Below are positions 32,359 to 40,377 of a DNA stretch of 61,775 nt, one piece after another. The position numbers and the translations under genes are program-made. Within the stretch, counting starts at the first letter, position 1. Every line of letters starts with the position of its first letter. The notes under the pieces are model-generated. The model was not told where the DNA came from. It worked only from the letters and a program-made list of their open reading frames with translations, and did not search any database. Source of the DNA: an uncultured Bacteroidales bacterium (GTDB lineage Bacteria > Bacteroidota > Bacteroidia > Bacteroidales > F082); NCBI GenBank assembly GCA_937896895.1, contig CALBNV010000064.1, positions 1 through 61,775 on the forward strand. The letters run 5' to 3'.

Positions 32359-32898
32359 TTAATTATCTAATTTGTCTTTCAATTGTTTCATCATCTCATT
32401 CCAGGCTGTGTTGGTCTCTTCGTCATGTCTGTCGTCTGTGTCTTCATCAACGTGATATAACATGTCCAGCACCTCCCTGTTGCATTCACTTTCATCTTCA
32501 TGAACGCGGTGAATCGGCAGCGACAATATAATGTACTCATAAATCAAATCACCCAGGTCGAACTCGCCGTCGTTCTTTGTTATGAAGATGACATCATCGT
32601 CCTCATTGTCATTCGCGGCGTCATATTTCAGGTAAATCTTCGCCGATCCTTCAATTGGCTGATTGTAGTCATCGCCACATCTGTCGCACCGGAGGACAAC
32701 GTTTCCTTCGAAATCAAACGCCAGAATGAACATTGTTTCCATTTTTTCGACGTCTAAATGAAGGTTTACGACACCATTCTGCACTTCGGAATAATCTCTT
32801 TCACCGAAAAAACTGTCACCGATAACATATTGATAATCAGTATGTCCAAACGGTAAGACAGACAATGGAATCGTATATTTGTTATCTTCTTTTTTCAT
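32359..32898 (-). CDS. DUF177 (YceD) family protein
   Basis: A 179-residue acidic protein of the DUF177/YceD family, recognised by the Cys pair in VVLRCDRCGDDYNQPI, the downstream D-D/E-rich segment and its invariant position directly before rpmF. YceD proteins are linked to accumulation of 23S rRNA, but their molecular role is not settled. A -7 box lies 17 bp upstream. Confidence 0.88.
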   Translation of the reverse strand: MKKEDNKYTIPLSVLPFGHTDYQYVIGDSFFGERDYSEVQNGVVNLHLDVEKMETMFILAFDFEGNVVLRCDRCGDDYNQPIEGSAKIYLKYDAANDNEDDDVIFITKNDGEFDLGDLIYEYIILSLPIHRVHEDESECNREVLDMLYHVDEDTDDRHDEETNTAWNEMMKQLKDKLDN

Positions 32899-32914
32899 TA
32901 TACCAATTCGGGGT

Positions 32915-32923
32915 GCAAAGATA
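32915..32923 (-). promoter_or_regulatory. -7 promoter box of the DUF177-rpmF operon
   Basis: Minus strand TATCTTTGC, exact TAnnTTTG fit, with a very short leader before the ATG at 32898. Confidence 0.75.
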
Positions 32924-32957
32924 TGAATAATTTTTATTCATTCTAACACAAAAAACA

Positions 32958-34544
32958 TTAATTTTTTAAAGCCTCTTGCAGGATCTCGTCCATCGGTTCG
33001 TAGGTCTGGTAGAAAGACTCATCGCCGAAGATGTTTCGTGCGACGTAAGCCTTGAACAGCGGGCCGATGAGTGTCCTTGCTTTTTCTATCTGTTCGCTGG
33101 TGCCGGTGATCTTCTTTTTCTTTGCTTCCTTCATGATGTCGTTGAACATATTGTCGGTAAAGACGAACCTGTCGTTGAATGTTTTGGCATCGCCGTAGTT
33201 CAGTATTTCTTCGCGGTGTGCGTCGGAGAAGTCGAAGGCGTATTGGAACAATATGCTTGCGTTCACGACTTTGTTGAAGAAATATTCGGTTGAGTCTTGG
33301 CGCAGTGCGACATAGACATCGGGCATGATACCGCCGCCGCCATAGACGATTTTCCCGCCCGGTGTAGTATATTTGAGAGAGTCGGCGAAATGGATGCTGT
33401 CGCTGCTGAACATCTCGCCTGAGGTGTATCTGTCGTAGGCTTCGAAGAGGTATTTCTCCCTGTCGCCGTCGTAAGGTTTCTGGATGCAGCGGCCTGTCGG
33501 GGTGTAGTAGCGTGCCACGGTGAGTCGCAGTCCGGCTCCGTTGCCGAGGTCGAACTGTTCCTGCACGAGGCCTTTGCCGAAGGAGCGTCGTCCGACGATG
33601 GTGCCGCGGTCGTTGTCCTGCAACGCGCCGGCCACTATCTCGCTCGCGCTCGCCGAGCCTTCGTCGATGAGTATCGTGACGGGCGTGTCCTCGAGCATGC
33701 CTTTTCTCCTCGCGAAGATGTATTGTCTGTCGCGATGTTCGCCCTGTGTATAGACTATGAGGCTGCCTTTCGGGAGCATCTCGTCGGCGATGTCAACGGC
33801 TTCGCTGAGGTAGCCGCCGCTGTTGCCGCGGAGGTCGAAGATGAAATGTGTCATGCCTTTGCCTTGCAGTTCCTTGACGGCCTTCACGAACTCCTTGTGC
33901 GTCGTCGCGATGAATTTAGACAGCCTCAGGTAGCCTGTGGTGTCGTCAATCATGTAAGCCACCTCGACGCTGTATGTCGGGATGACATCGCGCGTGATGG
34001 TGAAGTCGAGCAGTCCGTCGATGCCGCGGCGGTAGATCTTCACATCGGCCTTGGTGCCGCGAGGACCTTTGAGCATCTTCATCGCCTTGGCGTTAGTGAC
34101 GCCGTTGCCCGCGATGAGGCTGTCGCCGACATATATTATCCTGTCGCCCGCGAGGATTCCGACCTTCTCCGACGGCCCGCCCTTTATAGTGCTGATGATG
34201 GTGATAGTGTCACGTTCGATGCGGAACGTCACGCCGATGCCTTCAAAGCTGCCTTGAAGCTCTTCGGTCACTTCTTCGAGGACTTCCGGCTTGAAATATT
34301 CGCTGTGCGGGTCCATTCCGTCGATGACGCTTGTGACCGCATCGACTTGCAGCTTTTGGATGTTTACGGTATCAACATATTCATTCTGAAGCAGATAAAA
34401 CACACTCTCGATGGTGTTCAGATCGCCGTTGCCTTTAATGACGGTTTTCTGGCTGTTGCCTCGTGAGATGACGATGCCCATCAGCACGCCCAAAGCCATC
34501 GCGAGAGCGAGAAATAACGGTGTCAGATATTTACGTTTCATCAT
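32958..34544 (-). CDS. S41 family C-terminal processing peptidase
   Basis: A 528-residue CtpA/Prc-type protease. An N-terminal signal-anchor (about 8-28) leads to an N-terminal helical domain (MDPHSEYFKPE), a PDZ domain (GSFEGIGVTF to MKMLKGPRGTKADVKIYR) and the protease core with the Ser-Lys dyad in DEGSASASEIVAGAL and GRRSFGKGLVQEQ. It degrades or trims proteins from their C-terminus in the periplasm. Its ATG overlaps the fabD stop by 4 bp. It is the last gene of the seven-gene porW operon. Confidence 0.94.
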   Translation of the reverse strand: MMKRKYLTPLFLALAMALGVLMGIVISRGNSQKTVIKGNGDLNTIESVFYLLQNEYVDTVNIQKLQVDAVTSVIDGMDPHSEYFKPEVLEEVTEELQGSFEGIGVTFRIERDTITIISTIKGGPSEKVGILAGDRIIYVGDSLIAGNGVTNAKAMKMLKGPRGTKADVKIYRRGIDGLLDFTITRDVIPTYSVEVAYMIDDTTGYLRLSKFIATTHKEFVKAVKELQGKGMTHFIFDLRGNSGGYLSEAVDIADEMLPKGSLIVYTQGEHRDRQYIFARRKGMLEDTPVTILIDEGSASASEIVAGALQDNDRGTIVGRRSFGKGLVQEQFDLGNGAGLRLTVARYYTPTGRCIQKPYDGDREKYLFEAYDRYTSGEMFSSDSIHFADSLKYTTPGGKIVYGGGGIMPDVYVALRQDSTEYFFNKVVNASILFQYAFDFSDAHREEILNYGDAKTFNDRFVFTDNMFNDIMKEAKKKKITGTSEQIEKARTLIGPLFKAYVARNIFGDESFYQTYEPMDEILQEALKN

Positions 34545-35419
34545 ATCGTCGCGCTGCTCAGTTCAATGTTACTGCAAGTCCGCTTGAAAAGTCCCTGAAG
34601 CACTGTCCCCGGACCGACTTCAACCACCTGGTTCACGCCGGCGGCGACCATGTTCTCCATGGTCTGTGTCCAGCAGACAGGAGAGGTGAGCTGTTTTATG
34701 AGGTTGCATTTTATTATCTCCGGGTCGTTGACGGCCTGGCCTGTGACATTTTGATATACAGGGCAGATGCCGTCGGAGAACTTCGTTTTCTTGATGGCTT
34801 TGGCCAGTTCCTCGCGTGCCGGTTCCATGAGCGGGCTGTGGAAGGCGCCGCCGACATTGAGCGGGAGTGCGCGTTTCGCGCCGGCTTCTTTCATCTTCTC
34901 ACAGGCGATGCGCACGCCCTCGATGCTGCCTGAGATGACAACTTGTCCCGGACTGTTGTAATTGGCCGGAATCACCACATCGTCTATCGATTCGCATATC
35001 GACTTGATTTTCTCGTCATCGAGGTTGATGATGGCCGCCATGGTGCCTGGGTTGACGTCGCAGGCTTTCTGCATCGCCATGGCGCGTTGCGACACGAGAC
35101 GGAGGCCGTCTTCAAACGTCAGGACGCGGTTCGCCACGAGCGCGGAGAACTCCCCGAGTGAATGTCCTGCCACCATGTCGGGATGGAAGTCGTCGAGCAT
35201 CATCGCCAAGATGACTGAATGCAGGAATATGGCAGGCTGCGTGACCTTTGTCTGACGCAGGTCCTCGTCGGTGCCTTCAAACATCATGTCGGTGATTTTG
35301 AACTTCAGTATGTCATTTGCCTTCAGAAACAAATCCTTGGCCTTTGGAAATCTGTCGTACAAGTCCTTGCCCATACCCACAAACTGGGCACCCTGTCCTG
35401 GAAAAACGTATGCTTTCAT
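34541..35419 (-). CDS. fabD: Malonyl-CoA:ACP transacylase
   Basis: A 292-residue FabD: opening YVFPGQGAQFVGMGKDLY, the catalytic GHSLGEFSALV (Ser in GHSLG), the Gln/Arg segment and the later NVGGAFHSPLM with the catalytic His. It loads malonate onto acyl carrier protein for fatty-acid synthesis. Length and motifs are complete. The gene lies between the BI-1 family gene (26 bp gap) and the S41 protease gene (overlap), not in a fab cluster. Confidence 0.96.
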   Translation of the reverse strand: MKAYVFPGQGAQFVGMGKDLYDRFPKAKDLFLKANDILKFKITDMMFEGTDEDLRQTKVTQPAIFLHSVILAMMLDDFHPDMVAGHSLGEFSALVANRVLTFEDGLRLVSQRAMAMQKACDVNPGTMAAIINLDDEKIKSICESIDDVVIPANYNSPGQVVISGSIEGVRIACEKMKEAGAKRALPLNVGGAFHSPLMEPAREELAKAIKKTKFSDGICPVYQNVTGQAVNDPEIIKCNLIKQLTSPVCWTQTMENMVAAGVNQVVEVGPGTVLQGLFKRTCSNIELSSATI

Positions 35420-35445
35420 TGATATATATTAAAAAGGTGTGAAAA

Positions 35446-36147
35446 TTAATCTCTTTTCCCGAAAAATCTCAGGAGATAAAGGAAGAGGTTGAGGAAGTCA
35501 AGATAGAGATTCAGCGATGCGAAGATGGTGACTTTTGTCATGACCTCGCCATCGTTGATGCCTGCCTGACCTATCTCCTTGATTTTCTGCACGTCGTATG
35601 CCGTGAGGCCGGTGAAGATGACGACACCGACGATGCTGATGATGTATTCGAGGCGTGCGCTTTGTGTGAACATATTCACGAGAATCGCGATGATCATGCC
35701 GAACAGTGCCATCATCAGTATCGACCCTAGTTTAGTGAGGTCGGCCTTGGTGGTATAGCCCATTATCGCCATGACGCCGAACATTCCGGCCGTGATAATG
35801 AACGTCTTGACTATTGATGTGCCTGTATATACAAGGAAGATAGAGCTGAGGCTCATTCCCATCAGGACGGAGTAAAGCACGAAAAGCGACACTGTCTGTC
35901 TTGCGTTCAGCTTGTTGGTGCCGAACGACATGATGAGCACGATGATGAACGGCGCGAATGTCACGATCCAGCCGAGTCCCGACAGTGTGGCACTGCCTTT
36001 GGCGTTGATGGTGTAAAGTGTCTGGATGAGGCTCTCGCTTGTGCCGAAGAGATAGGCGGTGAGTGCCGTGAGTCCCAATGCCGCAAACATCCATGTGAAG
36101 ACGTTTGCCATGAAAGTGTTTGATAATGATTTTGTTTCTTGATACAT
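35446..36147 (-). CDS. Bax inhibitor-1/YccA family membrane protein
   Basis: A 233-residue integral membrane protein with seven helices, of the BI-1/YccA/TMBIM family: FTWMFAALGLTALTAYLFG at the start, the loop VQKIKEIGQAG preceded by FTGLTAYDVQ (family signature) and a charged C-terminus (FGKRD). Related proteins are calcium leak channels or modulate membrane proteases such as FtsH. It follows folE by 21 bp. Confidence 0.9.
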   Translation of the reverse strand: MYQETKSLSNTFMANVFTWMFAALGLTALTAYLFGTSESLIQTLYTINAKGSATLSGLGWIVTFAPFIIVLIMSFGTNKLNARQTVSLFVLYSVLMGMSLSSIFLVYTGTSIVKTFIITAGMFGVMAIMGYTTKADLTKLGSILMMALFGMIIAILVNMFTQSARLEYIISIVGVVIFTGLTAYDVQKIKEIGQAGINDGEVMTKVTIFASLNLYLDFLNLFLYLLRFFGKRD

Positions 36148-36168
36148 AATTTTAAATTTTATTGTTTT

Positions 36169-36777
36169 TTAATGTAGGTTTTTCCCGATAAGTTGTAGGA
36201 ACTCGGCGCGTGTCTCGCTTCTCTCGAAGGCTCCGATGAAGTCGGATGTCGTCGTCACGGAGTTCTGTTTCTGCACGCCTCTCATGCACATGCAGAGGTG
36301 TCGTGCCTCTATCACGACAGCCACGCCGAGCGGGTGCAGTGCGTCGTTGATGGCGTTCTTGATCTGTGTCGTCAGGCGTTCCTGCACCTGAAGACGCCGG
36401 GCGTAAGCCTCGACCACGCGAGCTATCTTGCTCAGCCCGGTGATGTAGCCGTTAGGGATGTAGGCCACGTGTGCCTTGCCGAAGAACGGGATGAGATGAT
36501 GTTCGCAGAGCGAGAAAAGCTCTATGTCTTTGACTATGACCATCTGACGGTAGTCTTCCTTGAAGCGGGCCGAAAGCAGTATCTCCATCGGGTCGTCATC
36601 GTAGCCGTGGGTGAGAAACTGCATCGACTTGGCCACGCGCATAGGTGTCTTCAGCAGGCCTTCCCTATCTGGGTCTTCGCCAAGAAGACTGAGGATGGCG
36701 CGATAATGCGTCATCAGTTGTTCGGTGCGTTCCGGGTCGAAACGCTCCAGTTTATCATATCCTGAAATCTTATTCAT
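36169..36777 (-). CDS. folE: GTP cyclohydrolase I
   Basis: A 202-residue FolE, which converts GTP to dihydroneopterin triphosphate at the head of folate synthesis. The zinc ligands are present in SLCEHHLIPFFG and RHLCMCMRGV; other family segments are YIPNGYITGLSKIARVV and QERLTTQIKNAI. Complete length. Its start overlaps the stop of the upstream membrane-protein gene by 8 bp. Its presence in a T9SS-linked operon is unexpected. Confidence 0.97.
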   Translation of the reverse strand: MNKISGYDKLERFDPERTEQLMTHYRAILSLLGEDPDREGLLKTPMRVAKSMQFLTHGYDDDPMEILLSARFKEDYRQMVIVKDIELFSLCEHHLIPFFGKAHVAYIPNGYITGLSKIARVVEAYARRLQVQERLTTQIKNAINDALHPLGVAVVIEARHLCMCMRGVQKQNSVTTTSDFIGAFERSETRAEFLQLIGKNLH

Positions 36778-37144
36778 TTTTCGTTTTCTTCACAAGCTGA
36801 TAAGTCTCGAACACGCTGTATATCAAATAGTATGCCAAGAATGTCAGCATAAAACGTTTTGAGTCTTCCTTGAAATTCAACGAATAAACAAGCATTATTG
36901 CGAGGTAAACGATGAGTTTCACCAAGGTTGAGACCATGTATGTATTATAAAAGGTGTGTATGTCTTTTTTCTTCGCCTTTTCGCAAAGTCGGTATAACGC
37001 GAGGCTGACGGCGAAGAAGAGGACGACCAACAGCGGCCACCACGCCGTGACGTGTTTCGCTAACAGCAACGACACGGCACTGACACCGAGTGTCAGCCAT
37101 ATCAGGGCAGACAGGAATCTTTTGCCATTTTCAGATATAGCCAT
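36770..37144 (-). CDS. Small four-helix membrane protein
   Basis: A 124-residue protein with four predicted membrane helices (about 10-28, 32-48, 70-86 and 96-114) and basic loops. I do not recognise a named family. Position after a bactofilin gene resembles small membrane proteins found between bactofilin and ATP-synthase genes in other Bacteroidota, but here no ATP-synthase gene follows. It starts 3 bp after the bactofilin stop and overlaps folE. Confidence 0.72.
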   Translation of the reverse strand: MAISENGKRFLSALIWLTLGVSAVSLLLAKHVTAWWPLLVVLFFAVSLALYRLCEKAKKKDIHTFYNTYMVSTLVKLIVYLAIMLVYSLNFKEDSKRFMLTFLAYYLIYSVFETYQLVKKTKNE

Positions 37145-37147
37145 GAC

Positions 37148-37510
37148 TTATTTTGTTGGTGTCTGGGCCACTTTCGTGTTCATGTCGCATTTGCCTGTGA
37201 AGAACGCGCCGACCTCGATGAAGAGCTGTTTGGTGTAAAGCTCGCCTTCGATGTGCGATGTCGCCTTCATTGATGTCAGTTCCTCGACGTTTATCGTGCC
37301 TTTCACGTTGCCTGAAATGTCGGTGTTCTTGCATGTCATCGTGCCTTCCACGATGCCTTGTTGTCCGATCACCACCTTGCCGGCCGATGTCACCGTTCCG
37401 ATAATCTTTCCGTCGATGCGGATGTCGCCTTGCGCGTCAATGTCGCCTTTGATGGTGGTACCGTTGCCGATGAGGTTGTTTCTGCTTGATGTTTCTGTGT
37501 TGCTTGACAT
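37148..37510 (-). CDS. Bactofilin (polymer-forming cytoskeletal protein)
   Basis: A 120-residue bactofilin: a short disordered N-terminus (MSSNTETSSRNNLIGNGTTI) and a right-handed beta-helix made of short repeats (GDIDAQGDIRIDGKIIGTV, SAGKVVIGQQGIVEGTM). Bactofilins assemble into nucleotide-independent filaments that position cell-wall or envelope machines. The ATG at 37510 comes one base after the porW stop. The neighbourhood suggests a link to the T9SS protein PorW, as in other Bacteroidota, but this is inference. Confidence 0.92.
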   Translation of the reverse strand: MSSNTETSSRNNLIGNGTTIKGDIDAQGDIRIDGKIIGTVTSAGKVVIGQQGIVEGTMTCKNTDISGNVKGTINVEELTSMKATSHIEGELYTKQLFIEVGAFFTGKCDMNTKVAQTPTK

Positions 37511-37511
37511 G

Positions 37512-40196
37512 TCACTTGTTGTTTTTGTTCCACCATTCCAGATATTCCTCAATGTTCTTTTCCTGATAGAAAATCGGGTAGTTGGAGATTGATACTTCTA
37601 TTATCTGATAGTCTTCGGCGTTGATGCCTCCGAATACATAGTCATTTATAAACAATGCCTTATGATAATCTTGAGCCTGTTCGAGGTTCTCAAACTTATC
37701 AATTGTGAGCATTGCCTGTTCTTTGTTGAGCATCAGGTTCTTGACCGTAAGCTGTAACATTCTGAAGTTGTTTTTGTTGAAGTCGCCGAGGCGGACCTTG
37801 AGCGGGTTGATACGCACGTTCTTCGTGTTGCATATCACGAGGATATAATGTGCCTCGTCTCTGTTGAATGTGTAAGGCGACTCTTTTTCCACCACGGTGT
37901 CTGTCTTCGGGCGTGCGCTCTCGATGTTAAGGCCGAGGCTGTACATGTCGTTTGCCTTCAGCAGCACTTCTAACGCGTATGGCTTGATGCTGCTCTCAGG
38001 GTAGTTCTGCACGAGGCGGTAAAGCGCGTATGCCATTGAGTCAACGACTTCGATGTAACCGAGCGAGATGGCGTCGAGGAACTCGAAGCGCGGCATGAGC
38101 ATGGTGTCGTTGGCGTACAGTCCGCGGGCTTTTTCTACGTTCATCCTGACACGCTGGTATTGGCCGTTCTTGTACGCGTCGAAGGTCTTGGCGTAGAACT
38201 GTTCGGCTTCCGCGCCTTTCTGTGCCTCCTTGAGGAAATACTCCGGGTCGAGGATAATCTTGGCCTGGTTTGAGTCGGGGTATTTGGTGAGGACGCGGTT
38301 CTTGTAGTTGTCGGCATCAGCGTTTTCGTTGCGGTTGCTGTGCATCCTGTAGAGATAGAACCATGCCGACACCTCGTTCTCGTTGTCGGGGTAACGGTCC
38401 GACAGCTCCGTGTAGGCCTCGATGGAGTGCTCGTAGTCTTTGAGGTCGCTGTAATAGATGAAGCCTATGTTGTTGAGTGCGGTTGAGATCTGCTTGTTGG
38501 CGTTGTCTTTGGCTTCCTGCGAGAAAGGAATCTGTTTGAGGTAGAAGCCTCTGTCGAGTTCGGTGTATCTCGTCGTGTCGGCTGGCTCGTCGCTCAAGCC
38601 GTGTTCTTTCATGTAGGCCTCACGTTCTTCGTCCGACATCAGCGCGAGTTCTTCCTCCGTGATGGTCTCTTCCTCCTGGATCATGCTTTGTTTGTTGGTG
38701 ATGAACCAGAAGTCCTCCAATATTCTGCGTCCCCATTTTTTTTGGAATTCGGTCATGCCGCGTGTCTTTGTGGCGGTGTTGTAGAAGTACCACGAACCGT
38801 TTTCCTCGCCTGTCACGGGTCTGGAGGCGTTGGGGTCCATGGTGCCGCCGAGCAACTCAATCTGTTCTTTCGTGGCTTTCTCCTTCTCAAGGCGTTCCTG
38901 TTCGGCCTTGTAGTCGTCTATCACCTTGTCTATCACAGCGTAAAGTTCTACTGTGTCCATTTCTGAAAGGCGCAGCAGGCTGTCTTGAAGCTGGTATGTG
39001 GTGAGGTTTCCGACGAGGTCGGTGAGCATCACCGAGAGGTTGAGGATGCTGTCGTAGCCCGGGTATGTGCGGTCCATCGACATCACAGCGGTATCGAAAT
39101 AAGATTGCGAGAGCACATATTGCGTGTCGTCAAACAGCATGTTGGCGACTTCGAGCGATGACTTTATCTTCTGGATCGTGTTCGTCGTGCTTTTTGCCAC
39201 CGAGCTGCGGAGGTATCTGATGGCCTCGTCTCTGTTGCCGTCTTTCAGCATGACATCGGCCATGGCGTAGTAGATACGGTCTTGATACTGAAGGTTTTTC
39301 GCGTCCTTGAGCATCTTGCGGAGCATCTTCATGACCTCGGTGGTGTCGTTCGTGGCGGAGCATCGTGCGATGTTCATGCGTGACTCAAACGTCATGATGT
39401 ATTCAGGATGTTTCTTTATCACGTTCTCGAACTGTTCTATGGCCTTGTCGTTTTCGTTTTTTTCGGCGTAGATCTGTCCGAGGATGAACATGGCGCGGCT
39501 TTTGTCGTATTTGCCTTTTGCGGTGATGACGGCGCTCTTGAGATATTTCACGGCCTCGGCGTTCCTGCCTGTCGAGATGTAGAAATCGGCAAGCACGAGG
39601 TCGAGGTTGCGCTGCACGTATTTTGGCATTTTCTCTTCCGATGCGTTTGTCACGATGAGCGACTGCAGCAGGCCTTCCGCCTTCTCGTATTGTTTTGTCG
39701 CGATGTAAGTCTTTGCAAGCCAGAGTGTTGCCGTGTAATGGTCTTTGCTTGTGGGATAGTTCATCGCGGCGTAGTCGAACGTGCGCCGTGCCGGGATGTA
39801 GTCTTGCTTGTAGAAATGCGCCTTCGCCATGTCGATGAAGGCGTCGTCGATCCAGCGGACATATTCCTTGCCGTTGAAGCGCATGGAGTGTTTCTGTATG
39901 CAGATGGCCGACTTCTCTATGGTGCGGTCGAACTGTGCGTTCTGCGCCATGGCGTTCTCTTTCGTGCCGTAGTTGAAGACGGGCAGCACTGTAGTGTAGT
40001 CGTCAACAACACTCGTGCGCAAGGCTTCTTCGCCTTCTTTCATGCTCTGGTTGCCGTTCCACCATACGTTATAGTGGCTCGTCATGTTGTGCCACGCCCT
40101 TCTATTCCATTTGTTTTTCTTCGTCGAACACGACATAAGCAGCAATGCCGAAAGCGCGACAGCCAAGAATCCGTATATACCGAAAGTTTTTCTCAT
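37512..40196 (-). CDS. porW: PorW/SprE-like T9SS lipoprotein with TPR repeats
   Basis: An 894-residue lipoprotein (lipobox LLLMSC, Cys23). The opening after the lipid anchor, NRRAWHNMTSHYNVWWNGN, is the hallmark of PorW/SprE. Many TPR units follow (AMFILGQIYAEKNENDKAIE, for example) and the C-terminal region carries the PorW end domain. PorW links the cytoplasmic-membrane motor side of the T9SS to its outer-membrane translocon in Porphyromonas and Flavobacterium. It is the first gene of the operon with bactofilin, a membrane protein, folE, BI-1, fabD and an S41 protease. The gldKLMN core lies 6 kb away on the other strand. Confidence 0.88.
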   Translation of the reverse strand: MRKTFGIYGFLAVALSALLLMSCSTKKNKWNRRAWHNMTSHYNVWWNGNQSMKEGEEALRTSVVDDYTTVLPVFNYGTKENAMAQNAQFDRTIEKSAICIQKHSMRFNGKEYVRWIDDAFIDMAKAHFYKQDYIPARRTFDYAAMNYPTSKDHYTATLWLAKTYIATKQYEKAEGLLQSLIVTNASEEKMPKYVQRNLDLVLADFYISTGRNAEAVKYLKSAVITAKGKYDKSRAMFILGQIYAEKNENDKAIEQFENVIKKHPEYIMTFESRMNIARCSATNDTTEVMKMLRKMLKDAKNLQYQDRIYYAMADVMLKDGNRDEAIRYLRSSVAKSTTNTIQKIKSSLEVANMLFDDTQYVLSQSYFDTAVMSMDRTYPGYDSILNLSVMLTDLVGNLTTYQLQDSLLRLSEMDTVELYAVIDKVIDDYKAEQERLEKEKATKEQIELLGGTMDPNASRPVTGEENGSWYFYNTATKTRGMTEFQKKWGRRILEDFWFITNKQSMIQEEETITEEELALMSDEEREAYMKEHGLSDEPADTTRYTELDRGFYLKQIPFSQEAKDNANKQISTALNNIGFIYYSDLKDYEHSIEAYTELSDRYPDNENEVSAWFYLYRMHSNRNENADADNYKNRVLTKYPDSNQAKIILDPEYFLKEAQKGAEAEQFYAKTFDAYKNGQYQRVRMNVEKARGLYANDTMLMPRFEFLDAISLGYIEVVDSMAYALYRLVQNYPESSIKPYALEVLLKANDMYSLGLNIESARPKTDTVVEKESPYTFNRDEAHYILVICNTKNVRINPLKVRLGDFNKNNFRMLQLTVKNLMLNKEQAMLTIDKFENLEQAQDYHKALFINDYVFGGINAEDYQIIEVSISNYPIFYQEKNIEEYLEWWNKNNK

Positions 40197-40228
40197 TTCC
40201 GAAATTATGTTGCTGTTCTAACTCAATA

Positions 40229-40250
40229 AGTTGGATTTTATTTTCCAACT
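40229..40250 (-). other. Hairpin in the porW leader
   Basis: AGTTGGA pairs with TCCAACT around an 8-base A/T loop, about 33 bases upstream of the porW start and downstream of its promoter. No U-run follows, so not a terminator; it may affect mRNA stability or translation. Confidence 0.35.
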
Positions 40251-40262
40251 CTCTGCGAACCT

Positions 40263-40271
40263 GCAAAAATA
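40263..40271 (-). promoter_or_regulatory. -7 promoter box of the porW operon
   Basis: Minus strand TATTTTTGC fits TAnnTTTG, giving a ~60-nt leader. Confidence 0.65.
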
Positions 40272-40377
40272 ATAAATTAGCTCAAACAAAATGTCTTTTT
40301 CCAAAAAAATATAAATAATGTCCCCGCTTTGGAAAAATGTTTGTATTTTTACGACCTGAATAAAAGAGTAATTTTTG

